The notes beneath the pieces are model-generated. The model was not told the origin of the DNA. It did not search any database and saw only the letters and a program-made list of their open reading frames with translations. A stretch of 64,000 bases of DNA from CAYNWT01 sp964450955 (GTDB taxonomy: Bacteria > Planctomycetota > Planctomycetia > Planctomycetales > Planctomycetaceae), in the NCBI GenBank assembly GCA_964450955.1, contig CAYVFI010000029.1:22935-86934 (forward strand), given 5' to 3'. The position numbers were made by a program, and so were the translations under genes. Positions 10,074 through 19,132 of the stretch are shown one piece after another (position 1 is the first letter of the stretch; the number at the start of each line of letters is the position of its first letter).

Positions 10074-10131
10074 AGGTAGGCTTTAGGCTGGCGGGTCTTG
10101 ATTGTGCGTGCAGTCGGAGCAAGCGGTGAAA

Positions 10132-11154
10132 CTAGCTGATCGGGTACTTCACCTCGTCCAGTAGTCGCGTGATGACGTCTTCGATTGAAACACCGTCTGC
10201 TTCGGCTCGGTAGTTGACCAGAACACGGTGTCGTAGAACCGGATGTGCAAGCGCCTTGATGTCGTCAGCAGTCACATGACTTCGGCCATGTAGCAGGACG
10301 CGCGCTTTTGCTCCCAGAACCATGAACTGCGCGGCTCGCAAGCCGGCTCCCCATGTAATCCAGTCGTTGACCCAGGCAGCGGTGCCTTCCTGCCCCGGCC
10401 GCGATGCAGTCGCGATGCGAACGGCGTAGCGAACCACGTCTTCAGCGACAGGGACACCGCGAACGACGGCCTGGAAGGTCAGCACGTCTTCGGCTGAGAA
10501 CAGGGCGTTAATTGGTTCTGGCCGCTGAGCGGTTGTACTGGCCACGACGGCGACTTCATCGTCTTCGGGCAGGTAGTCAATCAGAACGTTAAACATGAAC
10601 CGGTCCAACTGCGCTTCGGGCAGCGGGTAGGTTCCTTCCATCTCAATCGGGTTCTGCGTGGCGAGCACGAAGAATGGTTCGTCCAGCTTGTAGCGTTGGC
10701 CAGCGGCAGTCACCTGGTGTTCCTGCATCGCTTCCAACAAAGCGGCCTGTGTCTTGGGCGGTGTTCGGTTGATTTCATCAGCCAGCAAGACGTTGGCAAA
10801 GACCGGCCCACGCACGAAGCTCATCTTGCGGCGTCCGTCACCGTCGTCTTCAAGAATTTCAGTACCCGTGATGTCGGCCGGCATGAGGTCCGGCGTGAAC
10901 TGGATACGATTGAAGTTCAGGTCGAACAATTCTGCGATGGAATTCACCAGCAGAGTTTTCGCCAACCCAGGCGCTCCGGTGATCAAGCAGTGGCTACCGG
11001 CCAACAGCGAAATCAGAAGTTGCTCGATAACATCCTTCTGGCCAATGATGACCTTCGAGAGTTCGGCATCAATCTTCGCGCGGCTTTCTTTCAGCATCTC
11101 AACGGCGCGACGTTCGGTTTCCAGTGCGTTGGGTGTTGTATCCGTGGTTGTCAT
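10132..11154 (-). CDS. MoxR-family AAA+ ATPase
   Basis: A 340-residue cytoplasmic ATPase. Walker A is GAPGLAKT (residues 60-67) and Walker B is the VLLADEINR segment near 120-128. The ATQNPIEMEGTYPLPEAQLDRF block is the MoxR hallmark. MoxR ATPases act as chaperone-like partners of VWA proteins, promoting metal insertion or complex assembly in the cases studied. The genes after it encode a DUF58 and a BatA-like VWA protein, the usual partners. It lies 87 bases after the DUF4159 gene. The paralogue at 35021 has Walker A GVPGLGKT. Confidence 0.94.
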   Translation of the reverse strand: MTTTDTTPNALETERRAVEMLKESRAKIDAELSKVIIGQKDVIEQLLISLLAGSHCLITGAPGLAKTLLVNSIAELFDLNFNRIQFTPDLMPADITGTEILEDDGDGRRKMSFVRGPVFANVLLADEINRTPPKTQAALLEAMQEHQVTAAGQRYKLDEPFFVLATQNPIEMEGTYPLPEAQLDRFMFNVLIDYLPEDDEVAVVASTTAQRPEPINALFSAEDVLTFQAVVRGVPVAEDVVRYAVRIATASRPGQEGTAAWVNDWITWGAGLRAAQFMVLGAKARVLLHGRSHVTADDIKALAHPVLRHRVLVNYRAEADGVSIEDVITRLLDEVKYPIS

Positions 11155-11241
11155 ATTGAGGTGATTCAGAGAGGTAGAGTTGAAGAGGTCGAAGGGTGAA
11201 AGACGTTGAAGAGAGGCTTGCTCTTCGCCTTTCGGCCGAGG

Positions 11242-12114
11242 TCAGTGCGTCATGGCGTACACGACGATATTGATGCCCATTGGGTAGGCTTGTTTTTCTG
11301 AGTATTCGTGGAAGAACCACTCGTACATACCTTCACGTTCCCATCCATCGCCGAGGTCCGTGTTGTGGCAGAAGATAGCCATGAGTCGGTTGTTGTCGTC
11401 GAATAGTCCGCGGTAGTGAACTTCGCGGGAACCGGGTTCGCGGTTCTCCCAGCTAATGTTGGTGCCGCCTGGCCCCATGCCGCGACCGTTTTCTCCCGTT
11501 TGAACGTTTGGAACCTGCGGCTTCTTTTGCAGATCGTAGACGGTGTGAAAAATCGGATGGTCAATAGACAGGTCGACAATCTGCCGATCAGGAAACGCAC
11601 CGTAGATTGCTTCCGCAAACGACTCCCACTGCCAACTGCCCCAGAAGTCGTCAGCCATCAGGAACCCGCCATTCAGCAAGTACTTGCGGAGACAAACCTC
11701 TTCTTGCTTTGAGAGAACCAGGCCGCCGGGTTCACACATGTAAATGAATGGGTAGTTGAAAATTTCCGGGTCGGTCAGGTCGTGAATAACCCCATCCGGG
11801 TCAACCTTCAAAGATGTCAGCTGCTGCAGTCGGAACGAGAAGTTCAGGTCACTGTCCGGGTAATCTGTTTGCCAGCCCCACCGTGTTCGAGAATCAAAGC
11901 GGACTCGGCAAAACGTGAACACGTCCTGTTTGTACTCGAGATCATTTTCCCAGGTGGGCACGCCGTTGCGAGGGTCCCTGTTGCGGCCCCAACCACGCTG
12001 CCAACCGCGTTGAGCGGACGAGTGGCCCGCAAACGTAAGCGTGATGGTCGCTCCTACCAGCAGTAGAACAACGGTACGAATCGGCGAGAGTCCGAGAGTG
12101 CTTCTGGCTACCAT
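11242..12114 (-). CDS. DUF4159 domain protein, secreted or membrane-anchored
   Basis: A 290-residue protein with an N-terminal signal or anchor (about residues 12-35) and a DUF4159 domain. Recognisable parts are YPDSDLNFSFRLQQLTS, the hydrophobic YPFIYM strand and LLNGGFLMADDFWG, a fold related to glutamine amidotransferases. The ATG at 12114 is preferred over the GTG three bases earlier because GGGAGG lies six bases upstream of it; the ATG overlaps the preceding gene's stop (TGATG). DUF4159 proteins often accompany MoxR/BatA clusters; their role is unknown. The C-terminus (WFFHEYSEKQAYPMGINIVVYAMTH) is complete. Confidence 0.87.
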   Translation of the reverse strand: MVARSTLGLSPIRTVVLLLVGATITLTFAGHSSAQRGWQRGWGRNRDPRNGVPTWENDLEYKQDVFTFCRVRFDSRTRWGWQTDYPDSDLNFSFRLQQLTSLKVDPDGVIHDLTDPEIFNYPFIYMCEPGGLVLSKQEEVCLRKYLLNGGFLMADDFWGSWQWESFAEAIYGAFPDRQIVDLSIDHPIFHTVYDLQKKPQVPNVQTGENGRGMGPGGTNISWENREPGSREVHYRGLFDDNNRLMAIFCHNTDLGDGWEREGMYEWFFHEYSEKQAYPMGINIVVYAMTH

Positions 12115-14744
12115 CACTGCCCTCCCTGTTTTGCTTCGTCTGACGGCTCCTCCGGAGTGTCATCAGGCTCAGTAGTTTGCTTGCCGGAGATAATCTTCAG
12201 CAGCAACTTGTGTGCGTCGCGATAGCGGGGTGCTTCTTCCAAAGCCTGCAAAGTGTGTCGCTTGGCAGCCGGGTCTTGTTTGTCAAACAAGTGAGTGGCC
12301 AGGCTGTAGTGGGCGAGTGCCGGATCTTCGGGCCCCAGGACGATTAATGCTCGCCAGGCTTCAATGGCTTTGTCCGGTTGCTTCACAACCGCGGCCGCCT
12401 GGGCTCTTAGTTTCCACGGAGCCTTCATTAGTGGGTTCACAGCGAACAGTTTTTCAGTGGTCGCCATAACGCCGTCGAAATTCTTCTGTTCGGAATACAG
12501 TTCGATAAGACGTTCGTAACTGCTGACCGCGTCGGACGCGATGCCAACGTACTCTTCAAGCGTTTGCTGTTCGAGTTCGGTCTTACCCTGTTCGCGATAG
12601 ACCAAAGCCAGTAACTCGTGCGCGTTGGAACCGCTGACGTCGTTCGGGTAAATCTCAAGCAGGTGCTTCAGCGCTTCTTCCGCTTCGTCCCACTGCTTCG
12701 CCTCAATCAACATCGCCGCGCCGGTTCTGAGACCGATGTAATTGTTCGGATTCTCTTTGACGAAGCTTGCCAGTTGAACCGGGTTCCGCAGAACTTCGGT
12801 TTCCGGTGCGTCCCAATCGACAGTCGGAGCCAATTCGTTGGCGCGTTTTGTTGCGAACTTGACGAAGCCTTCTTCAAGGTCGTCTATTCCGCTGGTGCGG
12901 CGGTTGAGCGCTTCGTTAATAAGCACGCCGTTGCCAAGGTCGCCCAGGATTTCCTTGATCGCTTCGATGCCGTGTTCCTGAACGATGTATTCCACAACCA
13001 GTGACGATTGGAAGTACGCGAACTGCACGTGCATTGGCGATGGAGCGTTGATGAACGCTTTGGAAAGTTCGGCGACCTTCTGCATTTGGCCATCAAGTAT
13101 CCACTCGCGGTACTGTGGCAACATGGCCATGCCCCACGTGGGGTTCTCTTTGGTTTCTTCAAAGACAGAGATGCCTTCGCTTAGCCATCGCGGCATCTTG
13201 TTTTTGGTCATCGACAGGGTGACGACGTGACAGAACTCGTGCCACAAAACGGCTTCCCAGTTGTTGGGGTTATCCAACTGCGATGCGGGGCTATTGGCGG
13301 TAATCACTTTACCAAAGCACACGCCCAGGAATCCTGAAACGGCAGGAACACCAAAGGTTCGAACCGCAAAGTCGTTTTCCGTCGGGAAGATTTCGACGGT
13401 GATCTTGTCACGTAAGTCGATTTCGTATTTTTCGGTCAGCTTCGTGCGTGCGCGTTCCAGAAGTCGGATGACTCGATCGCCATAGATGCCGGCTTCGCGT
13501 GCCGACATACGCAAAATGAAGTGATCGTTTTCGATGGTGCGAAACTTCGCCATGTGGTCGCGAAGGTTCAGCAGGTTGAACGTGGTTGTGTCGTAGCCGT
13601 CTGCTTCGTGGGCCGCTTCGGCCAGTTTCCAGCCGGCTTCTTCCTGCCCAAGTCGCAGCAGGTCCTGGCTAAGCTGAATTTGTGCGGGAAGAAAGTTGGG
13701 ATCGAACTTCAACGCCTGCCGCTGATAAGCCGCGCCTTCTTTGAACCGGTACGCTCGCGAAAGTTTGGCTCCAATCCAATGATCGACGGACGGATTGTCT
13801 TTCCACGCGCCCAAGCCCTTCTTGCGGCATTCCTGTTCGCGTTTGTAATCGCTTTTTAGGTGAGCAATCACTGCTCGCAGTGCCCAGGCCTTGGGTGACT
13901 GTGGATTAACCTTCAGTGCGATCTGAATGTTCTTTTCGGCGGGTTCGAATTGTTCTGAACTGATCAGTCGATCGGTTTGCAGCAAAATGGTTGGCACATG
14001 CTTTGGGTTAAGCTTCAGGATTTGGCTGAATAGCTCGCCACTGCGTGTCGCGTTCGATTCCGTCAGCGATCGCGCGAGTCCGAACAGGACCTCGACGTTT
14101 TCGGGGAACCGTTTGGCTGCGTCGGTGAATAGTTCGGCGGCCAGTTGTTTGTCGTTCTTGTCGAGAGCCATCTCGCCGGCAGCGATGTAGCCGTCGGGTT
14201 CGTTCTGCGCGTTCTTCTTGGCTCGATCGAAGAAGTTCTCCAGGATGATACGTGGGTCGGCGCCGACAAGTAGAGCCACGTTGCCCAGGGTCACCAGGTC
14301 TTCGGCATCCGAGTATCGCCACTGCTGCGTTTCGAACAAACGATCAATTTCTTTGATCATGTCCGCCGCGCGAGCGTTGTTGCCTGCGTGCAGGAATGCG
14401 TCGTAGCCCAGCCATCGCAGACCGATGCTCCACGAGTACTTCTTAATACCGGCGTCAACCGTTGCGGTGGCTTCGGTGTACTTGCCGCGAGCGAATTCTG
14501 CTTTCGCTTTGACGATGTAGTAACCTTCACCGTAGACCTTGCCGGCCTGTGCGCCGGCGGCGGTGATACACTGGTCGTACTTGCCTGTGTTAAGAAGTTC
14601 ACGCAGGCTTTTGAGGTCCAGCCGCTTCGGTGCTTCTGGTTTTTCTTCCTGAGCCGAAACGGCAGCCGGGTGGCTGGCCAGGAAGCATGACAGCAGCACA
14701 ACGGAAGCGCAAGCCTTGAGTAAGCAGTGGCTGCGTTTGGCCAT
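12114..14744 (-). CDS. Secreted TPR protein with HExxH (peptidase MA-like) domain
   Basis: An 876-residue protein and the first gene of cassette A. The ATG at 14744 is chosen because AAGGAACG precedes it; a TTG five codons earlier is possible. The signal peptide is clear (CASVVLLSCFLASHPAAVSA). TPR-like helical repeats fill residues 40-390. A gluzincin-like metalloprotease module follows, with HEFCH at about residues 500-504 and the downstream WLSEGISVFEE that would supply the third zinc ligand. More TPRs run to about 850, then an acidic tail. Zinc-dependent proteolysis is predicted from these residues only. It probably acts in the periplasm. Its stop overlaps the DUF4159 start. Confidence 0.85.
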   Translation of the reverse strand: MAKRSHCLLKACASVVLLSCFLASHPAAVSAQEEKPEAPKRLDLKSLRELLNTGKYDQCITAAGAQAGKVYGEGYYIVKAKAEFARGKYTEATATVDAGIKKYSWSIGLRWLGYDAFLHAGNNARAADMIKEIDRLFETQQWRYSDAEDLVTLGNVALLVGADPRIILENFFDRAKKNAQNEPDGYIAAGEMALDKNDKQLAAELFTDAAKRFPENVEVLFGLARSLTESNATRSGELFSQILKLNPKHVPTILLQTDRLISSEQFEPAEKNIQIALKVNPQSPKAWALRAVIAHLKSDYKREQECRKKGLGAWKDNPSVDHWIGAKLSRAYRFKEGAAYQRQALKFDPNFLPAQIQLSQDLLRLGQEEAGWKLAEAAHEADGYDTTTFNLLNLRDHMAKFRTIENDHFILRMSAREAGIYGDRVIRLLERARTKLTEKYEIDLRDKITVEIFPTENDFAVRTFGVPAVSGFLGVCFGKVITANSPASQLDNPNNWEAVLWHEFCHVVTLSMTKNKMPRWLSEGISVFEETKENPTWGMAMLPQYREWILDGQMQKVAELSKAFINAPSPMHVQFAYFQSSLVVEYIVQEHGIEAIKEILGDLGNGVLINEALNRRTSGIDDLEEGFVKFATKRANELAPTVDWDAPETEVLRNPVQLASFVKENPNNYIGLRTGAAMLIEAKQWDEAEEALKHLLEIYPNDVSGSNAHELLALVYREQGKTELEQQTLEEYVGIASDAVSSYERLIELYSEQKNFDGVMATTEKLFAVNPLMKAPWKLRAQAAAVVKQPDKAIEAWRALIVLGPEDPALAHYSLATHLFDKQDPAAKRHTLQALEEAPRYRDAHKLLLKIISGKQTTEPDDTPEEPSDEAKQGGQ

Positions 14745-14771
14745 TCCGTTCCTTTCCAAGTCCGGCGCGTA

Positions 14772-14797
14772 TATTCATCTGTTGGTGTCGATGAATA
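14772..14797. promoter_or_regulatory. Perfect 8-10-8 inverted repeat upstream of cassette A
   Basis: TATTCATC (14772-14779) and GATGAATA (14790-14797) form perfect 8-base arms around a 10-base spacer. The dyad sits 28-53 bases upstream of the ATG at 14744. It may be an operator or a hairpin in the mRNA leader; it overlaps a possible -10 (AATATA on the minus strand). No regulator is assigned. Confidence 0.5.
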
Positions 14798-14819
14798 CAA
14801 TTCCCCCAGCGTTCGCCGA

Positions 14820-14845
14820 GATTCGGACAAGTTTTCGCCCGAATC
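14820..14845. promoter_or_regulatory. Perfect 7-12-7 inverted repeat upstream of cassette A
   Basis: GATTCGG (14820-14826) and CCGAATC (14839-14845) are perfect arms around a 12-base spacer. The dyad is 76 bases upstream of the first gene of cassette A. The arm-spacer geometry equals that of the dyad at 25566-25591 in front of cassette B, although the arm sequences differ. Confidence 0.4.
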
Positions 14846-15064
14846 TGTTTCAAACCACGCAGCGGTGGCTGGGTTTCGGTGAAATCATTGCTCCTTTAAA
14901 CATTTGCACCGACTTCACCCATCCTCAGTATTATCTGTTGCCCCTACCGTCCGCAACGCGCTTGACCGTATCCGGTTCAATTCGTGATGAGCTGATCCAA
15001 ACAGCGGCTTTCATCGTATAGAATTGCACCTCCGCCGAAGCTTTCCCGATCGCGATTGATTTGC

Positions 15065-16366
15065 ATGGCCCGTTGGCTTTCTCGAATTGACCCCCGACGC
15101 AAGAAATCGAAGCAACGGTTGTCTCAGCCGCAGCAATACGAAGTGCTTTGTCGTTGTGGTGAACGCACAATTGGCCTGCGGATATCGCGTTATCAGCAGG
15201 TCATCTGTAGGCAATGCGGTGAACCGCTGTTCGTGCTTCCCGCAAACGTCTACCCCGGCCCGCCACCTCCGGAACCAAAGTTGGTTGCCGAACCTGAAAG
15301 CGAAGCTGAGTTGGGATTGGATCAGTTGGCATTGGAAGAAGCCGCTGCCGACGAACCAACCCGAGCCGCCGACGAACCGGCTCCTGAACCACCCGTCGCT
15401 GATGGAGACTTGCTAGGCGCGCTGGCCAATGAATCGAAGTCGCTTACTCGCAAAGGGCAACAAGAGGAACTTGAACGCAAGCAACTTGCCGAAGAACGCC
15501 AAAAGCGCAAGGCGCAACTTAAGAAAAAGAGAGCCAGCGAAAAAGCGAAAGCAAAGAAGGCTCGCGACGAAAACCCACTCACCGCGCGCGTGCCGATTGG
15601 GCAGCGACTGCGGCGGGTGTTCTCTCCGTTTCGATTGGTTGTTGCGTCTGTGATTGCAATCATCATCGCGACCGTGTCATGGCAGATTCATAGCCGCAAT
15701 GTCGAAAGCGGCCGCCTGCGGTTCGACACCGCGCGCAAGAAAGCGATGACCTTCCTGGAGGAACAGGACTTCGTTTCGGCAGAACCGCTGCTTGTTGAAG
15801 CCGCGCAGGCTGCGGACCTGATTGATCGGCAGGACAAGTCTGCCAACAAAGTCAGGCGCCTCGCGTTGGAAACCAACGTTGTGAACAATCTTTCTGTGAC
15901 GTCCGTGTACGAAGCGCTGAATGCAGCAACGGTGGCGTCGGAAGACAACATGAGCAGCGTACTGACGACGCAGCTTGGTGACCGCTGGATTGTTCTTGAT
16001 ACGCACGTGACTCCGAAACATTCGACAGAAGACGGTATTCAGTACGCGGTTGAGATGCCGTTGTTGGTCAACGGCGTGCTTGTTGAAGCCGCGGTTGTCA
16101 CAGAAGAGTTCAGTCGACTTGGGCTGAAGAAATCCGGCATGCCCATTGCGTTCGCTGCCAAAATCGAAGCGTGCGCGCTGAAAAAGAAAAAGGGAGAACC
16201 GAACCGTCTGGTCATTCAGTTTGCAAGTGATTCTGTGCGGCTGTGGGCAAACCAGATGACGTACGACGCACTGGGTTTCTCTGGTTCTGAATTACCAGAA
16301 CATCTGGTGGAACAGGCGGCATCGTTGGGAGTATCGACGGGAGAGTCGACGGGAGAGTCGAAATGA
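15065..16366 (+). CDS. Membrane protein with N-terminal zinc ribbon
   Basis: A 433-residue protein. The ATG at 15065 is preferred over the TTG three codons earlier. A basic N-terminus is followed by a four-cysteine zinc-ribbon (C29, C31, C48, C51) in the form CRCGE...CRQCGE. Next come an acidic/Pro-rich linker, a strongly charged Lys/Arg/Glu coiled coil (about residues 120-175), one membrane segment (about 188-208), and an extracytoplasmic domain of about 220 residues that I do not recognise. The topology suggests a cytoplasmic zinc-binding head and a periplasmic sensor or scaffold domain. The stop overlaps the next gene's ATG (ATGA). A tandem repeat GESTGES ends the protein. Confidence 0.8.
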   Translation: MARWLSRIDPRRKKSKQRLSQPQQYEVLCRCGERTIGLRISRYQQVICRQCGEPLFVLPANVYPGPPPPEPKLVAEPESEAELGLDQLALEEAAADEPTRAADEPAPEPPVADGDLLGALANESKSLTRKGQQEELERKQLAEERQKRKAQLKKKRASEKAKAKKARDENPLTARVPIGQRLRRVFSPFRLVVASVIAIIIATVSWQIHSRNVESGRLRFDTARKKAMTFLEEQDFVSAEPLLVEAAQAADLIDRQDKSANKVRRLALETNVVNNLSVTSVYEALNAATVASEDNMSSVLTTQLGDRWIVLDTHVTPKHSTEDGIQYAVEMPLLVNGVLVEAAVVTEEFSRLGLKKSGMPIAFAAKIEACALKKKKGEPNRLVIQFASDSVRLWANQMTYDALGFSGSELPEHLVEQAASLGVSTGESTGESK

Positions 16367-17913
16367 GAACCGGAGCCTTATTGTTTCTTGCGATGGTGTC
16401 CGGCGGCTTGCCGGCGTCGGTTGACGCGGCTGATGCGATTCACATTCAGCAACTGCAGGCCATCAAAGATCAGTGGACAATCATGGCGGCTGATGAAAGG
16501 CGAATCAGCCTTGAAGGCCGGTTCGCCGGTCGCGCGGGGCGTTTGTTGCGTTTGCTAAACAGCGATCTGGTCTTCCGTGTTGAAGAAGGCGTGCGTTTGC
16601 CGAAGCTAAAGAGCGGTCGCAATGTCGAAATTATTGGTTACCTGCGGAGCCGCGATAATAAGATTGACTTTGTGGTTCAACGGATTGCCGATGGCGGTTC
16701 CGATTTGGATCGTTTAGTGGAAGATCGCAAGGCGCTGCCGTTAAACGATGCGAAAGCGTGGTACGGTCTGGCTGCCTGGGCAGAGAAGCGGGCCGCGTTC
16801 TATGACGACGGCGACCTGCTGAATGAGAGCCGGCTGATTGTCGTGGCGGCATTTGAGATTGAACGCAGAGCGATAAAGAAGGGGGACGGAAAGTCATTGC
16901 GGGCTCTGGCGGATCGTGTCGAAACGCTTGGCCTGGAAACATCACTGCGGACTCAGATGATTCACGAGTCGTTGCGATGGCAGTGGCAAGCGTTGACGTT
17001 GAACCGAAAGGTCACGACGAAAGAGCGGCAGGAGTTTCTCAAGGTTCTGGAGAAAGAACTTAAAGGTTGCAAACAACCCATTCGGCTGGCCAGCCCAAAT
17101 CTGCTCCGCAATTATAACAGGAACCCGAAAAAGACGTACGACGCGGCAACCCTGTCGAACCAACTGTTGCTGCACCGTTACTTCTACCGGGAAGTTCTGA
17201 AACCGCTGCTACTGGTGAATGCCAGGGCGGACGGTAGTAATGGTCGTGCGATTGCCAAAGAACTCCGCAGCAGGATTCCGGAAGAAGCCGAACTGGCGGC
17301 TAAGTACGACGCGGCCGAACTTCAGTTTCGGATTCGCAGTGTTGAATCGATGACGCGGTCAGAGATGCTTGATCTTGTGGATCAGCTGGAACGCATCAAT
17401 AGGCGGAAGGTTGCTGACGACACGAAACGTCGCTGGGTGGTCGCGTCGGAGAAGCGGCTGGTCACGCGTGGTCCGGCCGGGCTGGTTCAGGCGGCCAACG
17501 AATACGACGCGTTGCTGGGCGATAAAAACAAAGCCATCCGTTTACTGAAGCAGGCGTGGCAGGAGAGTTCAGAGAAGGCAGAGATTGAAGAACGTCTGAA
17601 GCGATACGATCTTTATCGTGGCGAGGAGACGTGGCTTTCAAAAGAACAAGTTGATTTGCTGCCGGAAAACCAAATGGACCAGGCACTGCGCGAAGGTCGT
17701 GTCATCAAGGGTATGACGGTCGATCAGGTTCGCAAGACATTGGGTGAACCCGATCGAATCAGCCGGTTTGCCAGCCAACGGCGCGTGCAGATTGTGTGGT
17801 CGTTTATTGATGCATCATCAAGTCGGATTTCGGTCGTGTTCGAACGCAAAGTCAGTGACGCGAAGACAAACGCCCCGAAGGTTATTTTGGTGACGACTTT
17901 GCCGTCGAAGTAG
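16363..17913 (+). CDS. Secreted protein with C-terminal BamE/SmpA-like domain
   Basis: A 516-residue protein with signal peptide MRTGALLFLAMVSGGLPASVDA. Most of it is helical and not recognised. The last 80 residues contain VIKGMTVDQVRKTLGEPDRI, the pattern of the SmpA/OmlA (BamE-like) fold, followed by beta strands (VQIVWSF, ISVVFER). It is translationally coupled to the zinc-ribbon gene (ATGA overlap), so the two products may work together. Its 3' end overlaps the 3' end of the convergent histidine kinase gene by 32 bases. Confidence 0.82.
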   Translation: MRTGALLFLAMVSGGLPASVDAADAIHIQQLQAIKDQWTIMAADERRISLEGRFAGRAGRLLRLLNSDLVFRVEEGVRLPKLKSGRNVEIIGYLRSRDNKIDFVVQRIADGGSDLDRLVEDRKALPLNDAKAWYGLAAWAEKRAAFYDDGDLLNESRLIVVAAFEIERRAIKKGDGKSLRALADRVETLGLETSLRTQMIHESLRWQWQALTLNRKVTTKERQEFLKVLEKELKGCKQPIRLASPNLLRNYNRNPKKTYDAATLSNQLLLHRYFYREVLKPLLLVNARADGSNGRAIAKELRSRIPEEAELAAKYDAAELQFRIRSVESMTRSEMLDLVDQLERINRRKVADDTKRRWVVASEKRLVTRGPAGLVQAANEYDALLGDKNKAIRLLKQAWQESSEKAEIEERLKRYDLYRGEETWLSKEQVDLLPENQMDQALREGRVIKGMTVDQVRKTLGEPDRISRFASQRRVQIVWSFIDASSSRISVVFERKVSDAKTNAPKVILVTTLPSK

Positions 17914-19030
17914 TTTGATTAGCGGCGGTAGAGTGTGTTGACCGTGGCAGCAGAATGCGAATGGTTGTGCCGTAGCCGAACTCACTTTGAACTCGAATCA
18001 GGCCTTCATGCCGGTTGACGTGTCCATAGACGATAGCCAATCCCAGCCCGCGTCCTCGTTCGGGGTGCGAAGACTGGAACGGTTCGAACATACGGGGGAT
18101 GTCTGCCGTGTCGATACCCGGCCCGTTGTCGCGGACCTCAATGGCGACGTAGTTGCCGCCAGGCACAGCCTTGCCCAGTAGGTGCGGGTCGCTGGTGGAG
18201 TCGCGGATGTGTTCTTCGACAATCGAAACGTGGACCAGTCCCTCTTCTTTGTCACCAATCGCTTCGTTGGCGTTGTGAATCAGGTTCAGGACGATCTGTT
18301 CGACCTGCGTATTATCGACAGTGGCGATGGCCGGTTTGTCGGAAGCAGTGAAGTTGATATTCCTGTGAATCAGTCCTGACTGGACCAGCGAGACGATTGG
18401 TTGCACAACTTCGTTTAGATCGACCGGTCGTTTCTCTGACGGTTGGCGTCCTGCGTAGGCCAGCATTTTCCGACTTAGGCCGGATGCTGTTTCGGCTGCC
18501 TTCAGAATTCCGTCGACGCACTTTTTACTGTCCGGTGTTTGTTCGTGAAACATCTGCAGGACTTCAGCGTTGCAGACGACTCCGACCAGCAGATTGTTGA
18601 AGTCGTGTGCGATACCGCCGGCCAGGGCACCAAGACTTTCCATGCGTTCGGCCTGAGCCAACCGGGCAGTGAGTTCGCCCTGCTGCTGTTGGCTGCGTTC
18701 GTTCGATTCTACCTGCTTCTTGAGCTGCAGATTGGTATGGTGCAGTCGGCGGCGGCTGAGATACAGCACGCCGGAAAGGACGGTGGCTATCAGCAAGCCC
18801 GCCAGCGTGAGTACCTGGTACCTGCGCTTCCGGCTCCGGTCCAGATTGTGTTGCCGGATGAGCCGCGCGTTTTCCGCTTGAAGTTGTTTCTCGCGTTGGG
18901 TGAGTCCCGTTGTCTGCCCGGTGTGAGCTGTCCCAACAACGCGCGTGTCATCTGCCTGCCGGACGTTGATTCCGAACACGGGCGCTGGCGCGTTAAGTAA
19001 GAGACAGGTTATACACAGAAAGCGTGACAT
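17882..19030 (-). CDS. Membrane sensor histidine kinase (orphan)
   Basis: A 382-residue kinase. The start is ATG 19030, giving a signal-peptide-like N-terminus (MSRFLCITCLLLNAPAPVFG); a TTG at 19084 would put the hairpin at 19052-19074 inside the gene. A short extracytoplasmic segment with a coiled coil leads to a membrane segment (71-92). The HisKA motif GGIAHDFNN has the phospho-accepting His at 142. The HATPase domain shows LNLIHNANEA (N box), RDNGPGID (G1) and RGRGLGLAIVYG (G2). It resembles the PAS-less kinases that pair with receiver domains. No response regulator is visible in the window, so the partner is elsewhere or beyond the edges. The extracytoplasmic part is too short for a typical ligand domain. 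Confidence 0.9.
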   Translation of the reverse strand: MSRFLCITCLLLNAPAPVFGINVRQADDTRVVGTAHTGQTTGLTQREKQLQAENARLIRQHNLDRSRKRRYQVLTLAGLLIATVLSGVLYLSRRRLHHTNLQLKKQVESNERSQQQQGELTARLAQAERMESLGALAGGIAHDFNNLLVGVVCNAEVLQMFHEQTPDSKKCVDGILKAAETASGLSRKMLAYAGRQPSEKRPVDLNEVVQPIVSLVQSGLIHRNINFTASDKPAIATVDNTQVEQIVLNLIHNANEAIGDKEEGLVHVSIVEEHIRDSTSDPHLLGKAVPGGNYVAIEVRDNGPGIDTADIPRMFEPFQSSHPERGRGLGLAIVYGHVNRHEGLIRVQSEFGYGTTIRILLPRSTHSTAANQTTSTAKSSPK

Positions 19031-19051
19031 CACTTTGTCCACAATAGGCGA

Positions 19052-19074
19052 ACCCGATTGTGATGCAATCGGGT
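19052..19074 (-). promoter_or_regulatory. Perfect 9-bp hairpin before the histidine kinase
   Basis: ACCCGATTG (19052-19060), loop TGATG, and CAATCGGGT (19066-19074) pair perfectly. It lies 22-44 bases upstream of the kinase ATG and about 60 bases past the stop of the TPR lipoprotein gene. There is no T-run. It could be a terminator of the upstream gene, an operator, or a leader hairpin. A weaker hairpin (GGCGG/CCGCC, 19107-19126) sits between it and the lipoprotein stop. Confidence 0.5.
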
Positions 19075-19132
19075 GTGTGGTCAAAAGTGCGAACCGGTTT
19101 TCTTAGGGCGGATTGCGAAACCCGCCGCAAGC

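Larger units (their letters stand above)
14745..15064. other. Divergent intergenic region between cassette A and the zinc-ribbon gene
   Basis: 320 bases without a convincing gene. It holds two perfect inverted repeats, listed separately, on the cassette A side. On the plus side TATAGA (15017-15022) could be a -10 element for the gene at 15065, but no good -35 is visible. On the minus side AATATA overlaps the nearer dyad and could be the cassette A -10. Confidence 0.5.
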
